64,000 bases of DNA from Hydractinia symbiolongicarpus. Lineage: Eukaryota; Cnidaria; Hydrozoa; Anthoathecata; Hydractiniidae. Position numbers and translations under genes: made by a program. Shown here piece after piece: positions 29,051-42,450 of the stretch (positions are counted from its first letter, which is position 1; each line of letters opens with the position of its first letter). Location of the stretch: contig NC_079881.1 of assembly GCF_029227915.1 (NCBI RefSeq), forward strand, positions 14,175,501 through 14,239,500, written 5' to 3'. Below the pieces are notes generated by a model. That model was not told where the DNA came from, searched no databases, and saw only the letters and a program-made list of their open reading frames with translations.

Positions 29051-29434
29051 TAGCTAAACGGTTGCAAAGATATTAAGGTTTGAAGGTTTTTAGATGGCGT
29101 CATTAACCCGTCCATTCCGAAACGAACTTGGTGACCCAGGTTTGGGAAACTTACCCAAATTGGTCCTAGGTGGTCCCTAGTTAGCCACGCTGTGAAAAAT
29201 TATTGACGTTACCACCTCGTTTCTAAGTTATTTAGCCTCAAAGTTTTAGGTGCACTGTAATGGCTTCATTAATTTAATATAGGATATTGACGTTAAAGTA
29301 GTGTTATTGACGTCGCGCCGTAACGTCAGAAAATTTAGCATATTAGACATGCATTTTTCGGCGACATTAAAGCAAAATAAGGATATCAACTTTGCCTGTC
29401 ACAGAGACACGGAACTGGCGTATTATTATATAGA
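29051..29434 (-). mobile_element. Helitron interrupted by the Polinton, 5' half
   Basis: Ends on the minus-strand 5' sequence TCTATATAATAATACGCC at 29434, flanked by A on that strand. Continues the element begun at 5289. Confidence 0.7.
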
Positions 29435-30723
29435 TTCTGAAATTCGAAAACGCTGGCTGCATTGTTATCATGCACGGTACGTTTGCGCATGCAATAGACT
29501 AAATAGCTGATTTGGTATGATCGTTACAAACTGTACATTGTGGAAATTTTGCAATAACCGTTTTTGTGTGACTTAACGATTTTCCTTAATGTCTGGTATA
29601 CTATCATCCCTGGTGTACTTCTGACATGGCAAAGCAAGTATATAGTTTTAGCAGATTTAACTTTTTACATAACCGTTGTTAGACACCTTCCATTTTGTTA
29701 CAGCTTTTGCATTTTTATTTTATTTTGTTGTTCGACCTGCTTATATTTTTAAACGTTTTGTTTCAAAGGGTATAAATATACTGGAGATTGTGAGCAACCT
29801 CAATACCCAATGTAAAAGTAACCAAATACAGTTGTCTGCAACAGAATTTTTAAGTAATCTTTTTCATACTAAATGCAATTAAGTAATTAGCTACCACTTT
29901 ACTGTAATATAAAATTTAGCAAAAGTCAAAAGTTTATTAATGAGACACAGAGTACCTGTGCTATGTGCCTATCCCGTGTTGTTAAACGACGGTCTGTTTC
30001 CTGTGTTTTTATTTAAACTGAAGTATTTTGGAAAAGGCTATTAAGCTTATAGGCATGTGCGACACATTTTACCTGTACTAAGTGCTTAGGTTAGTGTTAA
30101 CAATGGACTGCTTTTTTGGAAAAGCTGTTACGCCTAGAGCATGTGCGATGTGGTTTACCTGTACTAAGGGGTCAGCCCACTGTGACAATTACTTTTTAAA
30201 CTTTCTGGGGAATCACGTCTGTACGGGTGTGCAACACTGTTTACCTGGACTAACCGCCCAACCCTGTGTTGGTAATGGACTCTGTTTCTTGTGTTTTTAT
30301 TTAAACAGAGTCTGCGAGAAATTTTTTTCAAAAGGGTATTGTCCCTACACGCCTCTTCAACTCTGTTTAACTGTACTAAACGCTTAGCCCGATGTCACAA
30401 TTAATTTTTTAACGTTTACTGAAACTTATTCCGCAAAATAAAATAATATTGACTAATTGTTTTTGCTATGACGGAGTAACAACGGTTTGTAAACTCTGTT
30501 TTTATTTCAGCTTTTGTTGTGGGAAAGTTACTTTTTGAAATACATGTGACAGTTGCAACACTATAATGGTGTATGCGCTTTACTTGATTTACGGCATACT
30601 GTATACCTGTACTAAAGCACCCACCTGACCGTGTGGCACAGTTTACGACTCTTATTTAGCACTCCTCAGGGCGTTCAACGCATGGTCACACCTTGACTTG
30701 TGGCTTACCCCGGCGCTTCGACG
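29435..30723 (+). repeat. Helitron-like body with truncated 3' hairpin
   Basis: From about 29980 the sequence matches the long Helitron family body in plus orientation, and near 30710 it ends within the CCCCGGCGCTTCGACG hairpin arm, lacking the final CTAG. 29435-29980 is AT-rich and shows nothing recognisable. Confidence 0.55.
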
Positions 30724-30900
30724 TCTCTTTAATAATAGCCGTATTCCGTCTGTCTGTCTCTGCGCGGACCCCCGCTGAGTTACAAAATGATGTTACGGAA
30801 ACACGAATATCAAATGCGATATATTCTTATCCACTTTGTTGCCACGGGTATATTAAAAGGACGGGCGAACCCGTGTATTTTTTCATGGGCTAACGACTAG
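30724..30900 (+). mobile_element. Short Helitron (177 bp)
   Basis: 5' TCTCTTTAATAATAGCCGT, 3' TGGGCTAACGACTAG with a degenerate hairpin. First of four directly joined copies. Confidence 0.75.
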
Positions 30901-31680
30901 TTTCTTTAATAATAGCCGTCGTCTGTTTGACTCTGCGCAACATGGCGGAGCAAGTAGCGAGACATACGGAAAATCCCCGCGGCCCTGCAGCTTTATTTCT
31001 GATCCACGGCAGACCCCGTTTTTACTGACTTGTTTTTATCGCTAACGCGTAATAGACCAATCACGAGGCTCCATTTTCACTATAGACCAATCCAAGTGCC
31101 TCGCGGCTTCAGCATGCTGACGGAGGAAACATGCTACCCCTACAAAGATCATTTTGGTTTGGAAGTGATGGTTTGAAATTTGTATGTCTCCTTTTGATCC
31201 TTTTTTCTTCTGAGTACTTTGTATCCTGTACACATTATTTACCTATACTAAGCGCTCAGCTTAACATTTTTTTGAACTTTTTCCGGGAACATTCCCTGAA
31301 AAAAAAGAAGGTTGGCCAGCTGCTTTCGGTCTGACGGGATAACATTGAATTGTTATCTGTGTTTTTGTTTTACCTAAGTTGTCGAAAGTTATTTTTTTCC
31401 TACGACGGGGTAACAAATGGTTGTAAATTGTGTTTTTATTTTGTTACAGTTTTAAGTTGCAGCGAAGTTATATTTTCAAAAATACACTACAACCCAAACA
31501 CTATAGTTTGTGTGCGCTTTACTCGATTAACGACATACTGCATACCTGTACTAAAGCGACACACCTGACCGTGTATCACAGTTTACGGGTCTTATTAAGC
31601 GCTCCACATAGTGTTCAACGGCGGGTCACACCTTGACTTGTGGCTTACCCCGGCGTTTCGACGCCGGGTTTCCCGGCTAG
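30901..31680 (+). mobile_element. Helitron (780 bp), internally deleted
   Basis: 5' TTTCTTTAATAATAGCCGT, 3' CGCCGGGTTTCCCGGCTAG. Shares the long-family 3' end but has a different or shortened body. Confidence 0.75.
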
Positions 31681-33199
31681 TCTCTTTAATAATAGCCGTA
31701 TTCTGTCTGTTCAAAATGGTTGCGCACAGCTTTTTCGGAAAAATAGCGCAGGGCCCGATTTTTACGGACCTCCTTTTTTCGGCTGGACAATGCTTATTTT
31801 CAGAATAATAATCACGCCAGAACCGGATAAACAACATGCTACGGAGGCCATTTCAGTTTGAAAGTGAGGGTGTCAAGTTTGCAGATCTGTTTGACCTTTT
31901 TATCTTCCCTAGCTAAGCTTTTTAATTTTGTAGTATTTGTTTTAAAATGTTAAGGCACATATATTTTTACGTTTTTTTAACCACACACAAATCTTAAATT
32001 ATCGATTGTAAAAGTTTGACAAGGAACGTAGCTTTTGATTCGGCTTGGCTAGCTAGCTAGCTAGCTAAATTAACTTTATATATTCCTATTCTTTTGACGT
32101 TTTTATTCAGTTTGGTATACTATTATTCATTCGAATTTGGTGTTGTGGCTATCTAATTAGCTCTTTAGCTACCTCTAACTAAAAAATGAAAGTAGCCAAA
32201 TACAGTTTGGTTACCAACAAAATTCCTAATAATAATTATGCTAAATACAGTCATAATACAGTTATAAAAATTTATTCTACAAAATATAATTTGCTGAGTA
32301 ATTTTTTTAACTAACCCCTGGGTTAAGCCAGGCTGTTCACTGATTTCTTTTAAAACCAAAGTTGCGATAAATTTTTTTGAAAAATGGTGTTACGTCTATA
32401 CTCCTGTGCGACACAGTGTATCTGTACAAAGAGCTCGGTCCAGTGTAAACAACGAGCTGTTTTGTGTGTTTTTAAAAAATTATATCGAATATATAATTGT
32501 TTTTGCTGTGACGGGATAACAACAGATTTTAATCTGTGTTTTTATTTCAGCTTAAAATGTTGAAAGTTATTTTTTGCAAAATTTATTACACCGGAAACAC
32601 CATAAATTGTGTGCGCTTTACTTGATTTACTACATACTTGCCTGAATGTATTGCACAGTTGACGGTTATTAATCACTAATTCGGGTGTTTAACGCCGGGA
32701 AACAAAGTTACTTGTGGCTTAACCCGGCGTTTCAACAGAGTGTATCCTGTGTTTTGTAGACCAAAGCTGCAATATATTCAGTTTTTTTGAAAAGGGTATT
32801 AAGCCTAAACGCATGTGCGACACAGTTTACCTGTACTTAGCGCTCAGCTCGGTGTCACGATTAATTGTTTAACTTTCACAGACAATTATTCTGCAAAATA
32901 AAATAATATTGACCGATTGTTTTTGTTATGACGGTGTAACAACGGTTTGTAAACTCTGTTTTTATTTCAGCTTTTTTTGCAGGAAAGTTATTTTTTGAAA
33001 AATATGTTACAGTCGCAACACTACAAAGGTGTATGTGCTTCACTTATTTTAGGACATACTGCATACCTGTACTAAAGCGCTCCATCTCATCGTGTGGCAC
33101 AGTTTCCGACTCTTATAAAGCGCTCCACAGAATGTTCAACCGGGTCACACCTTCACTTGTGGCTTACCCCGGCGTTTCGACGTCGGGTTTCCCGGCTAG
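31681..33199 (+). mobile_element. Long Helitron (1519 bp)
   Basis: 5' TCTCTTTAATAATAGCCGT, 3' hairpin variant (GGCGTTTCGACGTCGGG) then TTTCCCGGCTAG. Contains a GCTAGCTAGCTAGC run near 32050. Confidence 0.75.
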
Positions 33200-33373
33200 T
33201 CTCTATAATAATAGCCGTCGTCTGTCTGTCTCTGCGCGGACCCCCCGCTGAGTTAAAAAATGATGTTACGGAAACACGAATATCAAATGCGATATATTTT
33301 TATCCACGTTGTTGCAACGGGTAAATATAAAGGACGGGCGAACCCATGGATTTTTCCACGGGCTAACGACTAG
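33200..33373 (+). mobile_element. Short Helitron (174 bp)
   Basis: 5' TCTCTATAATAATAGCCGT, 3' CACGGGCTAACGACTAG with an ATGGATTTTTCCA(C) stem. Confidence 0.75.
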
Positions 33374-33540
33374 TCTATGTATTAATACGCCAGTACCGTG
33401 TGTCTGTAACAGACAAAGTTGGTGTGTTTTTCTTAAAGAAACAGCCGCAGTAACATGTAACTTTTGCTAAAATTTTATTTTTATTCTGTCTTTTGTGTGC
33501 TTTTTCAAATTGATTTTTTGTTTTAAAAAGTCACGGTTAA
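33374..33540 (+). mobile_element. Second-subfamily Helitron, 5' end only
   Basis: TCTATGTATTAATACGCC start, directly after a CTAG end. The remainder is lost before the TA microsatellite. Confidence 0.5.
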
Positions 33541-33567
33541 TTAATTTTATTGTTTTCATAAATATAC

Positions 33568-34818
<1,251 letters not shown>

Positions 34819-34908
34819 ATATAAAAGTTCAAGATTTTAAGATATGTTTATGATTTTGTATTAATGCTTGTTTTGTTTTATCTTATAGATTTAAAAAAAT
34901 ATTTGGTA

Positions 34909-34957
34909 ACTTGTACCTGATGATTGTTTAACATGAAACTTAAAGTCGTACAAAAGT
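34909..34957 (+). ncRNA. Minimal hammerhead ribozyme of the Penelope-like element
   Basis: Core CTGATGA (34917-34923) and GAAA (34935-34938) are joined by a short stem II (TGT/ACA around TTA). Stem III is three pairs, ACT/AGT, with a TAA loop. The cleavage triplet is GTC (34945-34947). Stem I pairs TTGTAC with GTACAA. Penelope-like elements are known to carry hammerheads with very short stem III. Stem II is weak, with a U-U first position, so activity may be low. Confidence 0.75.
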
Positions 34958-34985
34958 ACCGTGTATTTTATTGAATCTGACACAC

Positions 34986-35310
<325 letters not shown>

Positions 35311-35765
35311 ATAGCTGTTAAAAGATATTAATATTGCATTGCTCTCTGGAAAACCTTCCAGAGTATATATTTACCTCCAGAATTCATCTTTACAGAAAAT
35401 TTGATTGGGGTGTGATTGAACTAGCTTAGGTAATAAATATTTTAACTTAAAGCTTTCCTGTACCTAGCTAGCTAGCTAGGTAGCTATATACTGTATTTTT
35501 TGCATTTAACAGGACACTGTATTTTAAATATAGCTATAGGCTGGCTATATATAGATAATTCAATGTTTACAAAGTTAGCTATAGCTAGCTAGCTATGGAA
35601 TTTGTGTGTGCATACTAAGAGGCAAAAATACGCTAATTAGCTTCTAACTTTACTGATTTCAGATAGAAAAGCAACTAGAATTAGTTTTTCTAACTATTAC
35701 TTTCTCTTTTTAAAGCTGACCTCCCACTTCAAATTACATTAGTACATTACATTCCCATACATTTT
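35311..35765. other. AT-rich spacer, nothing coding
   Basis: Contains GCTAGCTAGCTAGG-type runs near 35465 and 35585. No gene seen. Confidence 0.6.
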
Positions 35766-36215
35766 CTATTTTCCAAATTTTTTTTTCCTAAAATGTGAAA
35801 CCACTTCAATAGGATAGTCCATATTAATTTTTTTTCCATATCTATCCACAATACTAACATCCAGGGAATAAATACTCGCCCACGACAATCTCTTATACAA
35901 AATATTCTTAGTTCCTACACACAACGCTTCCATATCGAATCTCTCTCCTACCTGCATGCCATGTATATAAATCCTTACACCTAACCTCATTGATTAAATT
36001 ATCTGAAATATTCAACTCTTCCAATCTTAATGACAACGACCTAAGACCATCAAACGTATTCAACGCCTCGACCATTTTCCTTAAATATTTCGGCATAACA
36101 ACATCAGCATCAATACTAACCTTCCCGCTTTGCTTATCAAAATTAATACCTCCGACAAATTCCATAAGCTCGCTAAACGTATAAAATCCTGCCTTTAATA
36201 TTTTCCACCAGGGGA
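35766..36215 (-). pseudogene. Second Polinton: remnant of the jelly-roll-like minor protein gene
   Basis: Two overlapping frames (35908-36165 plus upstream, and 35766-35990) with a shift near 35950. Begins with GFYTFSELMEFVGGINFD, the same opening as GLYRIEDLATIVN in the intact gene at 8170-8658. Ends with a strand-rich segment (SIYSLDVSIVDRYGKK) and a basic tail. Different enough in sequence to belong to another Polinton family. 36216-36648 upstream is low-complexity with a ~56-bp tandem repeat (36283-36355) and no other gene. Confidence 0.5.
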
Positions 36216-36648
36216 AACCATCTCATCCACAAGAACATTATAACATGAAAAAATGAAACTGGCACTAACCAGCCCAACCTCAATACCATTACAACTAATT
36301 ATATTCTGATTCAACCCCACCACCAACCTCAATACTATTACAACTAAATGTATTCTGATTTAACTCAAACCTTACTAATATCTGTAATCCTAACATACAT
36401 TTACTTATCCCAAAAATAATAACCCAAAAATTCAATCCCACCAACAACAAACACGATCTCCCCCATCTTCTGTCATTCACTAGGGACATAATAGTCACTC
36501 AACTTAGGCTCCTTCAACTCCGGTAACTTAGTTTTACTAATACTCTCAATAAATAATACTCTCTCATAGCAGTATTGTACTAACTAAAATCATTCCTAGC
36601 ATCTCTCTCTCTCTCCCCTCTAAACGTTTTATTAGTCATATCGATCCT

Positions 36649-36905
36649 CTAAACCTTCCCCTTTTTAAATCTATCTCTTGCCTCTGTAAGTCTCTCCAAA
36701 GCTTTATCATGTCTAATTCTTTCCCCATCACTACTACCAAGCATTCTAGCAAGCACACCACCTCCACTAAACGAAACAGCATTAACCACAGCCGAACCAA
36801 TCATCATACTGGCAGTAACATTATGACTTGACTTGGAAACATGAGGGATATTAACCTCGACATTAGTCTCCCCAATCCTCATAGCAACCCCCGCAAGCTT
36901 AGTAC
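36649..36905 (-). pseudogene. Second Polinton: remnant of the small coiled-coil protein gene
   Basis: VTASMMIGSAVVNAVSFSGG followed by GERIRHDKALERLTEARD matches the hydrophobic helix plus RHDKAIEQL pattern of the gene at 12635-13033. It stops early (KKGKV). Confidence 0.6.
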
Positions 36906-37968
36906 TATAATTATAACCCAAAAGCATCACCAAGTCCCTTTGATAGGACAGCATTAGCAATTCGTGATCTTTTCCCAAACATATATTTTATTCTTTTCAG
37001 GGACATGACGTATTCCTCATAATCCTTTTTGAATCCCTGAATTGCGCGTGGTACTTCACCTTCTACATGTTGATTAAGGTAAACACATTTCTGTATTATT
37101 GACAAGTACTCTTGACTGTGAACTAGATTTTTGAAACTGGTGATGCAATCGACGTAATGCTGAGGGGATCCGTCAAACCAAGGTATTCTGATGCGAGGTA
37201 GTCCTTGTTGGACAAACCATGACGACAGCGAAACTTCTACCTTTGCGTCGAATGATAATGGTGGTATATCTTTGCGTCTAGAAAATCAATCCATGAGTCC
37301 ATCTGATTTTTTTTCAATGGCCGTTGTCTTACTTGTGTTGAAGTGTGGAATGGTGTAGGATCTACTTTTCTCTGCAATTTTGGTACAGCTCCATGTGTAG
37401 GTCCAATTGTTGTATTAGGCTGAGATGTCATGACAGTAGAATATTGTGTTTTAAATAGTGTTCTTAGTGTCTGTCCATTTCCATATTCGAATTCGTAGTA
37501 GGTTGTAGGATTGGATGTTACCATAGATCCCAGATGTACATTTGTTGATAAATCGGTTGTTGATAGCCGGGAGAATTGGGAGGTAAGTTATGCATTAGCA
37601 TAAGTGTTTTGTTCCACAGACTTCCCAAACACATCCATTAAGTTCTCCCTTCTTAAGATGGTGCTTCGTGTTGTCTTTGGTCAAAATATTCATCTATTTT
37701 TGACTTGCAATTGTCGATGGATAAGAGATTCCCAGAGATCTTCTAATGCTTAGTTTATCTCCTTCGCTTCTCTTTGAACCACCAAAAGACTTTAAAATAA
37801 CAAATTAATTCGTGTGCGGCTTCCCCTTTCTTGTATAAGCTCTTTTAGTTGTTGGATTCTCTTTGTGATAGAGCCTTTTTTTCCACCACGTTGTCTTTTC
37901 AGGACATTCATATTTTGTTCAGAACGATCTTGAAACAAAAGATCCTTCTGTGGCTCCGTCATTGCAGC
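36906..37968 (-). pseudogene. BEL/Pao-type Gag fragment (DUF1759-like)
   Basis: Degraded minus-strand gag in several frames. The N-terminal part (37792-37968) has ITKRIQQLKELIQERGSRTR. A middle part at 37237-37524 follows. The C-terminal part (36911-37235) has IPWFDGSPQHYVDCITSFKN followed by QKCVYLNQHVEGEVPRAIQG, the capsid-like pattern of DUF1759 in BEL/Pao elements. Several stops are present. It runs directly into the Polinton remnant at ~36905. Confidence 0.65.
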
Positions 37969-38639
37969 AGTACAGCAACTCAGGAAAAGCAAACAGGATC
38001 AGTACAGCAACTCAGCGAACAGCTTAGAGTTAATGTATATATATACCAGCAATGATTGTAACTAGAGCCTTAACTGCATTCCCAGCAGGTCCACAGCTCT
38101 ACAGGAAATTTCGAACAACAGTGAAGGTTAAAGTTCTTACAAACAGGATCGACTCATCAAGCAGCAAACACAGTCAGCAAGCAGCAAACTCAGGATCAGT
38201 ACAGCACCTCCGCAAACAGCGTAGTTTAATGTGTAAATCAGCAATGATGTAACTAGAGCCTTAAATAAATTCCCAGCAGGTCCACAGCTCTACAGCAATT
38301 TCAATGACAGCAGCTAAATGTCTGCTACTCTCTTCTTTAAACGCCCTTTTCAGTTTCTCGTTGTCAAAATTTGTAATCTTGTAATCGCAGTGAAGAAGCT
38401 TTTATTTGCGATGTTTCTCTTTCAACAATTACAAATTGTGATTTCTTTCACTAACGCAACTCGCAAGTGAATAAAATGTTACGGTATATATATATATACA
38501 AAGAAAAGTGAATTCCCTAATAGAATTAAAGCTCGTTTTTTACATAATGATATATTCTAAATATAAATCAACTTAATGGCTCCTTAAGGGAGTCATTGAC
38601 GTAATGGAATATTCAAATTCAGGACAACAGGACAAATTC
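37969..38639. other. Repetitive spacer, possible BEL/Pao LTR region
   Basis: Contains a repeated AACAGGATCAGTACAGCA-type segment (37994 and 38190 areas) and a short TA run at 38485. No gene. An LTR could lie here but its ends are not identified. Confidence 0.35.
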
Positions 38640-39000
38640 GGACAACAGGACAAATTCTTATATATTTACCTTTCCATTATTAACGGTTTGTTGCAAACAT
38701 GACAATCCTTAGTCGAATAAAACTCTCTCCAATCTACCTTGGAGGTATCCTTGTCGATTAAGCAATATCCACTATCTTCATCAAAACAACAGGATTTATA
38801 AACAGGTTTTCCCTGGCTACACACCCGCTGATATCATATCTCCTTCTCACAGATATGACAATTATTCTCCCTAAACTTTACCCAGTTTTCCTTTGTCATT
38901 TCGATTGGTTTTATCGGTGTTAGATGCTTTTCATAGATTAGCTTCGCAAGATCTTCAGCCTTATTGACAAAAAAATTGCTGCATCCTCACCACGGTAAAT
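38640..39000 (-). pseudogene. Fragment of Polinton-type polymerase B (Cys/His region)
   Basis: A minus-strand stretch YRGEDAAIF, then LTPIKPIEMTKENWVKF and CHICEKEI, followed after stops by CHVCNKPL. This pattern occurs in the exonuclease-side zinc-binding insertion of Polinton and related PolB proteins. Same strand as the other second-Polinton remnants. Confidence 0.5.
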
Positions 39001-39002
39001 AA

Positions 39003-41290
39003 ATGGTCCATAGTCTATATTTATTCATTTTACGTAAAGAAGGGACGGGACGCCTTCTAGGACAGGCATACAATTCTTGCTCCTATTTGAGAAGGTTTAA
39101 TGTGCTGATATCTTTCATACCAGATAAAAAGAAAGTAGAGAGTATGTTAAAGGAAATGTCATCAAGTTTTGTGCCCTCTGAGAAAACTGAACCAGCTTTG
39201 TTTGGTCCTAAATATGAACTATTTACTAAAGAACTATTTACTTCATTCAAAAAGAATAGCAGCAGAGGATCACATGCTGCCAGCCGACCCTTTTCAAGAG
39301 GCCCTCTATTTCAGACCAGAGGTAGGGGGCGAGGTTTCTTCTGCGCAGCTGGTCAAAATTACAACAACCGTGGATCTAATCGGGGAGGCAACAGAGGAAG
39401 CAGAGGTATGTTTTAATTCAATATTAGAGGTGCCTTATCTCAGCTTATCAGAGATTTTGGACATAAGGGACTTCCCAAATGTACATCCTTTGATAAAAAG
39501 GTTATTTCCAATACCTATTCCCCACCTGCCTCCTGCAGGAAGAACTCAATACTTTGTGGAGAATTGGAAAAATCTGACAAACGATCAGACAATGTTAAAG
39601 ATCCTACAGGGATACGAGATACCCTTTCTTTCCCCACCAAAACAGAGAATTGTTCCACCCCCTATTCATATCAGTCAAGAGGAGAAATCCCTTGTGGACA
39701 AGGAGGTCCAAAGTAGGCTGAGAAAGGGTGCCATTAAAAAGGGCAACTCATGTACGGGGGGAATTTATCAGTACAATTTTTCTTGTGGACAAAAAAGACG
39801 GTGGTCATCGGCCAGTAATAAATTTAAAGAAACTGAACTAAAACATTCCTTATGTTCATTTCAAGATGGAGGGATTACATCTCTTAAATGAAATGCTATG
39901 TCCAGGGGATTTTATGTGCAAACTGGACTTAAAAGACCCTTATTTTGCAGTCCCATTGTCAAAAAATTCGAGGAAGTTTGTTCGGTTTCTTTGGGAAGGA
40001 CAGCTCTACGAGTTTCTGTGCCTATGTTTCGGGCTCTCAAAATCCCCGTGGATTTTCACAAAACTCCTAAAGATCCCAATCTCCCTCCTAAAGAAACTGA
40101 GAGTAAAAAAAAATAGTTTATTTGGACGATATGATTATTATGGCCAGTACAAAGGAAGAGTTGTTGATGGCCAGGGATACTCTGATTTTTCTCCTTCAGA
40201 ATTTAGGGTTTCTAATCAACAGCAACAGGTCAGTTTTCGAACCAACCCAATGCCTCGATTTTTTGGGGCGAGAATAAATTCTCTGACAATGACAGTAAAA
40301 CTGCCAATGGCAAAAGTTACAAAATTGAAATTACAATGCAAAATTGTTAAAGCAGGAGTGGGTCACAATAAGAGAACTGTCCAAACTCATAGGAAAACTT
40401 TCCTCATCAGCAGTAGCAGTATTTCCAGCCCCCTTACAATACAGGTTCATTCAACAAGAACAGATAAAAGGGTTGATGACAAAACACAACTTCGATGCTC
40501 AGATAATTTTGTCAGATCTAATCAAGAGGGAGCTTCATTTGTGGCTGAACAATCTAGAATTTTACAATGGCAAATCCCTATTAACACCAACCCCACTGGT
40601 AATTCAGAAAATAAGCACAGATTCCTCCAAGATGGGGTGGGAAGCATTTTGCCAGGGACAAAAAACGGGTGGCCCATGGACTCAAAAGGAAAGGGATCTT
40701 TACATCAACATACTGGAGTTGAAGGCTATCAACTTTGCTTTAAGAACCTTTACATATATGGAAAAGAAAGGGTAGCAGTCCATGTAAAGATGGACAATAT
40801 GACAGCCCTATCATATTTAGTAATAATGGCGGAAACCAAGAACGAGACTCTGCTAAAAATAGCAAAAGAAATTTGGCAACATATAATGGAGAGAGAGATC
40901 ACGAATACTGCAGGTTACATACCAGGCTACCTGAATGTAGAGACAGACCGGAAAACCAGGCACAATCTCTCAGACAGCGAATGGAGACTGCTACCAACAG
41001 TATTCCAAAAGGTATGCCAGATATGGGGGATACCGGACATAGATTTATTCGCCTCAAGGATGTCGCATCAACTTCAGAGCTACATGTCCTGGAAACTAGG
41101 CCCATTCAGCAAGGGGAGGGATGCTTTTCAGATCAAGTGGAAACACCATTACGCATACGCTTTCCCTCCTTTTGCTCTGATAGATTTATTGCGAGATGGG
41201 GGATATCCAGTATTAGCTCTGCGGAGATTTCATGAAATGGAGGATCACGTAAGGGCGCGTAGTGCCCGCAAGGTAATCCCGATTTCTTGA
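39003..41290 (+). pseudogene. DIRS-type retroelement: RGG-rich N-part, reverse transcriptase and RNase H
   Basis: 39003-39416 ends in an RGG-rich segment (RGRGRGFFCAAG, NRGGNRGSRG) typical of a nucleic-acid-binding Gag end. After frame changes, RT motifs follow (MCKLDLKDPYFAVPLSKNSR, FVRFLWEGQLYEFLCLCFGL; YLDD is encoded at ~40126 in a shifted frame). RNase H-type motifs are LYINILELKAINFALRTF, VHVKMDNMTALSYL and PDIDLFASRMSHQLQSYMSW. The RT/RH pattern is that of DIRS/Ngaro elements. No tyrosine recombinase was found. At least three frameshifts are present. Confidence 0.8.
41181..41218 (+). repeat. 38-bp direct repeat, copy 1
   Basis: Begins TAGATTTATTGCGAGATGGG. Identical to 41610-41647. 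Lies within the end of the DIRS ORF. Confidence 0.85.
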
Positions 41291-41609
41291 ATGAAATCGA
41301 AGCACGAGCTAATACTGTGTCCCTCCGATCCCGTATTTTCACATATTTTTTTTTCGTTTAGGATACAGTCGAGGAGGATATCGTGGCAATTACGGCTATC
41401 GTGGCCACTAATATGTATTGCTTCTTCTTTGTTTTAAAATAAAACTTTTGGCTCTACATGTCTTTTGTTATTATATTTTCCCTACCAAGGCGTTTTCCCC
41501 AGGATTTGTCAACGTGTTCACGGTTATGCTACGAAAAGTTTTATTTCAAAATCATTCTGAACGCCTTCGCGGGAACATGTTAAAGCGGATGTGTTTCGGC
41601 TATGACCTC

Positions 41610-41647
41610 TAGATTTATTGCGAGATGGGGGATATCCAGTATTAGCT
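41610..41647 (+). repeat. 38-bp direct repeat, copy 2
   Basis: Exact copy of 41181-41218, about 430 bp downstream, possibly a split direct repeat of the DIRS/Ngaro type. Confidence 0.8.
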
Positions 41648-42450
41648 TCATTCCCACCCCATCGCGCACAGGCTCAGCAAGGAAGCCACTTCTTATGGGC
41701 GGCAATTAAAATTCATTTTAAAACAGAAACTGAAGAAGAATCACGACGCAGTAAATAAAATGGAGCTCGTAAAAGCAGTTTTTCTGTTAACGCAGCAATT
41801 CGGATAAAAAGTCTATTTCCATACATCTTAAGGTCCATATTTTCTAGAGAAGTAAAGAACTCATATACATAAAACACGAAGTAAAATACAATTGTTTGGA
41901 CAGCTAAAAAAGGGTTACTGCCAACTGAACTTCTAAAAAATATTTTGATATACAAGAAAAATAAATTTATAAAGTTAGCAAATATTTTCATTAAAGAAAA
42001 ATTTATGTAAGCTTTATTAAATTAGAAATCTGCTTTGTTAAATACCAATGATCTGTGCGCCTTGAATTTACATAAAAAAAAGAGGAGGAAGAGGGGGGGG
42101 GGGGAAGGTGAGATTTTCGTCTAAAATAAGAATTTTCCAGTAGACGTGTCAAAATTGAATCAAAAGGTAATGTTATAAAAAAAGAATCTGGCAATCTAGC
42201 AAGCCTAGAATTTCTTTTATCACGTTTGTTTTTTATATCTTTAATTTTGAGCTGGCACTTCAGTTGATAAAAACTAACTCCAAATTGATAGAAAAGTTGC
42301 CTAATGGTTGCTAAGAATAAAATCGAATAATATCAAAGATAACCAAAATCCTGCTAGAAGTTATTCGAACTCGCTCATTTTTATTTAATGTAAAATTCTT
42401 CTGTAATCACCGATACAGCGAAAAATTATTTAACGGTCCCCCTAGCAACG
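41648..42450. other. AT-rich 3' flank of the RhoGAP gene
   Basis: Presumed 3' UTR/intergenic DNA with a poly-G run near 42096. No gene recognised. Confidence 0.5.
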
